Shown here in pieces: positions 6,208-7,891 of a DNA stretch of 7,891 nucleotides. The stretch is taken from contig JAFTXF010000080.1 in NCBI GenBank assembly GCA_017461685.1, forward strand, positions 1 through 7,891. Direction: 5' to 3'. The notes under the pieces are model-generated. The model worked only from the letters and a program-made list of their open reading frames with translations, searched no databases and was not told the DNA's origin. How positions within the stretch are numbered: the stretch's first letter is position 1; every line of letters begins with the position of its first letter. This stretch comes from Lachnospiraceae bacterium. GTDB taxonomy: Bacteria; Bacillota; Clostridia; Lachnospirales; Lachnospiraceae. The position numbers were made by a program, and so were the translations under genes.

Positions 6208-7648
6208 GAATACTATTGTAGAGGAAAAGCTGATATCTTTCAAGGAGTTGGAGCAAAAAGTTTTTAAATATGTGTGTGAACTTGGATGCGAGATCACACG
6301 GATAATCCTGGAGTCCTATGATGATGAGCTTGCAGCATCCAGAGACACCAAGCAGTATCGGGATAAGGGAGGCCGCAAGACCAGCATCAAGACGGTCTAT
6401 GGAGAAGTGGAATACTGGCGCAGGGTATACCGGACAAGTCTGGAGGATGGTGAAAAGGCATATGTTTATCTGCTCGATGAAGCCATGCAGATGGATAAAA
6501 TAGGGCTGATATCCACGAATCTGGCTGAAAAGATCGCCATGACAGTAACAGAGTCACCCTACCGTGTTGCCGCAGAAGCAATCAGCAGTACATGTGGTCA
6601 GAGCATCAGTGCAGGCGGCGCATGGAATATGATGCAGCGTCTGGGTGAACGGATCAGCGAGGAGGAAGACCATGCGGTAAAGCAGATGAATGCAGACCAG
6701 TCGGAAGGGACGAAGGAAATACCGGTGCTTTTTGAGGAGATGGACGGCGTATGGCTTCATATGCAGGACAAAAACCACAAAAAGATGAAGAAGCAAGAAA
6801 TGAAGGTTTTCACCATGTACGAGGGCTGGGATGAAGAAAAAGAAAAGCAGAACCGCAGCACGCTGATAGCCAAGACAATGCTGGCCGGGATGGAAAAAAG
6901 CAGCGATTTCCATGAGAAGCGAGAAGCCTGTATCCGAAAGAAATATGATGCAGACGAGATAGGTCAGCGGATCCTGAACGGAGATGGTGGCGGCTGGATA
7001 AAGGAACCGTATGATCCGGAAGTTATATTTCAGTTGGATCGATACCATATTTACCAAGAGGTTCTACGAAAAATCAGCGACAAAGCAGCTCAGGAGGAAA
7101 TCCGTAGGCTCCTTGAAGCAGAGAAAACGGATGAAATGTTGGAATATATAGAGACGTACGCAACAAGTGTGGAGAGCCCGGATGAGAAGGATAACAAGAG
7201 CAAAAAAGCCAGGGAACTATATAAATACCTGAATAATAATAAAGAAGGCCTGTTGCCTTATGACAAGCAGGGAAAAAAGATTCCGGAAGCTCCAGAAGGA
7301 GTCATATATAAAGGAATGGGTGTTCAGGAAAACCAGAATTGTACCGTGATTACACTGCGAATGAAGAACCGCAGAATGCGTTGGTCAGTAAAAGGAGCCA
7401 ACAACCTAGCAAAGGCTTTATACCGCAAGGAAAACAAGGAGCTGATTGAAACGATAGAACGATATACGGATGGGCTGATATTTACGCTGCAGATGCAAGA
7501 AATCGTAGAAACATTAAGTGCAGCGAAGGCACCGAAGAAAGACGGAAAGGGTAATCCATATGTGGATGTAATAAGAGCCCATATGCCATTGCTGGAGGCG
7601 ATGCAGACTGCATCAAGAAAAGCATTTAAGAAAGCGTTATGTAATTAA
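6203..7648 (+). CDS. ISLre2-family (UPF0236) transposase
   Basis: The 481-residue protein catalyses movement of the surrounding element. It fits the UPF0236/ISLre2 group: a zinc-free N-terminal region with YRDKGGRKTSIKTVYGEVEY (about 44-63), a middle helical DNA-binding region with SPYRVAAEAIS, then an RNase H-like core. Likely catalytic acids are D181 in FEEMDGVW, D261 in LNGDGGGW and E376 in MGVQENQN; LDRYH with H282 and the late RMRWSVKGANN block are further family marks. The frame is open upstream to a TTG at 6173, but AAAGGAG (6191-6197) sits just before ATG 6203 and ATG 6206, so the start is one of these; 6203 is given, 6206 has the better spacing. The gene is on the same strand as the SPFH gene, 190 bases beyond it, and carries no visible break. 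Confidence 0.88.
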   Translation: MMNTIVEEKLISFKELEQKVFKYVCELGCEITRIILESYDDELAASRDTKQYRDKGGRKTSIKTVYGEVEYWRRVYRTSLEDGEKAYVYLLDEAMQMDKIGLISTNLAEKIAMTVTESPYRVAAEAISSTCGQSISAGGAWNMMQRLGERISEEEDHAVKQMNADQSEGTKEIPVLFEEMDGVWLHMQDKNHKKMKKQEMKVFTMYEGWDEEKEKQNRSTLIAKTMLAGMEKSSDFHEKREACIRKKYDADEIGQRILNGDGGGWIKEPYDPEVIFQLDRYHIYQEVLRKISDKAAQEEIRRLLEAEKTDEMLEYIETYATSVESPDEKDNKSKKARELYKYLNNNKEGLLPYDKQGKKIPEAPEGVIYKGMGVQENQNCTVITLRMKNRRMRWSVKGANNLAKALYRKENKELIETIERYTDGLIFTLQMQEIVETLSAAKAPKKDGKGNPYVDVIRAHMPLLEAMQTASRKAFKKALCN

Positions 7649-7736
7649 TCATTATTGCCCGGATCAGGGTTTATTTGGTGTACAAAAAAATAGACAGAAT
7701 ATCAGAAGAAAAATAAAGCGGAAAGTTGCCAACGAA

Positions 7737-7761
7737 CACTTGACACAAACCTTCGAATATT
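7737..7761 (-). repeat. Candidate right inverted repeat of the insertion sequence
   Basis: Read on the minus strand this stretch begins AATATTCGAAGG and ends GTCAAGTG, resembling the left end at 6055-6078 with one extra base. It lies 89 bases after the transposase stop, a usual distance. Matching is imperfect and no flanking target duplication was found. Confidence 0.35.
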
Positions 7762-7767
7762 TACTAT
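7740..7767 (+). promoter_or_regulatory. Possible outward promoter at the insertion sequence right end
   Basis: A perfect -35 box TTGACA (7740-7745) is followed after 16 bases by TACTAT (7762-7767), four of six matches to the -10 consensus. The -35 box lies inside the candidate right end. If used, it would read out of the element toward the right edge. A second, independent promoter at 7768-7794 makes this one uncertain. Confidence 0.35.
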
Positions 7768-7794
7768 TGCAAGAGGTGGTAAATTTGGTATAAT
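7768..7794 (+). promoter_or_regulatory. Extended -10 promoter facing the right edge
   Basis: TGGTATAAT (7786-7794) is an extended -10 element with a perfect TATAAT. A TTGCAA (7768-7773) lies 15 bases upstream, shorter than ideal but tolerable with an extended -10. Transcription would begin near 7801, inside the first arm of the hairpin at 7796-7844. Confidence 0.5.
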
Positions 7795-7795
7795 A

Positions 7796-7888
7796 TAACT
7801 TATCAGCAGGAAAGGACGCTTGCGTACTTTCACCTGATAAGTTAGCGATAGAATCGAAGATTCCGGAGCATTATGCCGCAGGCATAAT
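7796..7888 (+). ncRNA. Structured RNA or leader with three consecutive hairpins, class unknown
   Basis: First hairpin: 7796-7806 pairs perfectly with 7834-7844 (11 pairs, TAACTTATCAG), and inside it GAAAG (7810-7814) pairs with CTTTC (7827-7831) and ACG (7816-7818) with CGT (7823-7825). Second: GAATC (7851-7855) with GATTC (7859-7863) around a GAA loop. Third: ATTATGCC (7870-7877) with GGCATAAT (7881-7888) around GCA. The stems are separated by only 6 bases each. I do not recognise a known riboswitch or RNA family. It could be the 5' leader of the next gene, a small RNA cut by the window edge, or, for the third stem, a terminator whose T run lies outside. No open reading frame fits here. Confidence 0.45.
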
Positions 7889-7891
7889 ATA

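Larger units (their letters stand above)
6055..7761 (+). mobile_element. Insertion sequence of the ISLre2 (UPF0236) type, ends tentative
   Basis: A single transposase gene with short flanks occupies this stretch. Candidate ends are 6055-6078 and 7737-7761: after inverting the right one, AATATT, GAA and GTCAA.TG align with one single-base gap, about 18 of 25 positions. The resulting length of about 1.7 kb suits the family. No clear 9-base target duplication borders these points, so the true ends may differ by tens of bases. The transposase is intact, so the copy could be active. Confidence 0.5.

Noticed and set aside
6554..7057. Open frame of 167 codons on the minus strand
   Set aside because: It is antisense to the catalytic region of the transposase and its translation has no domain character, so it is taken as a shadow.
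7658..7675. Terminator after the transposase (CCC-GGATCA-GGG then TTTATTT)
   Set aside because: The stem is only three pairs, too weak to call a terminator despite the T-rich tail.
6099..7732. TTGGCAA (6099-6105) and TTGCCAA (7726-7732) as insertion sequence ends
   Set aside because: Only seven bases match and the similarity does not extend to either side; the pair at 6055 and 7761 aligns over a longer stretch.
1..7891. CRISPR array, tRNA, rRNA, toxin-antitoxin or phage-defence genes
   Set aside because: No regularly spaced repeats, no cloverleaf, no rRNA-like stretch and no proteins of such families were found in any frame.

Overview
The window looks like chromosomal DNA from a spore-forming, probably anaerobic member of the Clostridia, most likely Lachnospiraceae. 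The reasons are a SleB-type cell wall hydrolase end, purine-rich Shine-Dalgarno sequences, moderate base composition, and a UPF0236/ISLre2-type transposase of a kind common in gut Clostridia. This placement is inference from gene content and style; no rRNA or other marker is present.

Layout. Bases 1-233 hold the 3' end of a SleB-like cell wall hydrolase gene, closed by a strong hairpin terminator (251-286). A good sigma-A promoter (286-315) starts directly after it, followed by a 160-base leader with two TTAG-N6-CTAA inverted repeats. It drives a tight three-gene operon (475-4498): two half-transporter ABC exporters of the CydD and CydC type, joined by a 4-base ATGA overlap, then a small DUF454/YbaN membrane protein joined by a 1-base TAATG overlap. 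A second promoter (4563-4591) serves a two-gene unit (4622-6012): a short NfeD-family membrane protein and a QmcA-type SPFH/band 7 protein whose C-terminal half carries 11-residue repeats. The two products are expected to work together in the membrane. An insertion sequence with one DDE-type transposase (6203-7648) follows; candidate imperfect ends lie near 6055 and 7761. The last 130 bases have an extended -10 promoter and three consecutive hairpins that run to the window edge, possibly the leader of the next gene or a small RNA.

How the genes fit together. The CydDC-type pair should form one heterodimeric exporter. The substrate is not shown by the sequence: in other bacteria CydDC is tied to cysteine, glutathione or haem and to cytochrome bd assembly, but no cydAB lies here. 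The twin inverted repeats at the operon start suggest control by a dimeric repressor, perhaps of the MarR class, encoded elsewhere.

No tRNA, rRNA, CRISPR array or defence gene cluster was seen. The least ordinary signals are the twin operator-like repeats (324-380), a polar insertion inside the CydC-type ATPase domain, an RNA stem that could hide the transposase ribosome binding site and start codon (6145-6207), and the structured right edge (7796-7888). I do not see a clearly new multi-gene system.
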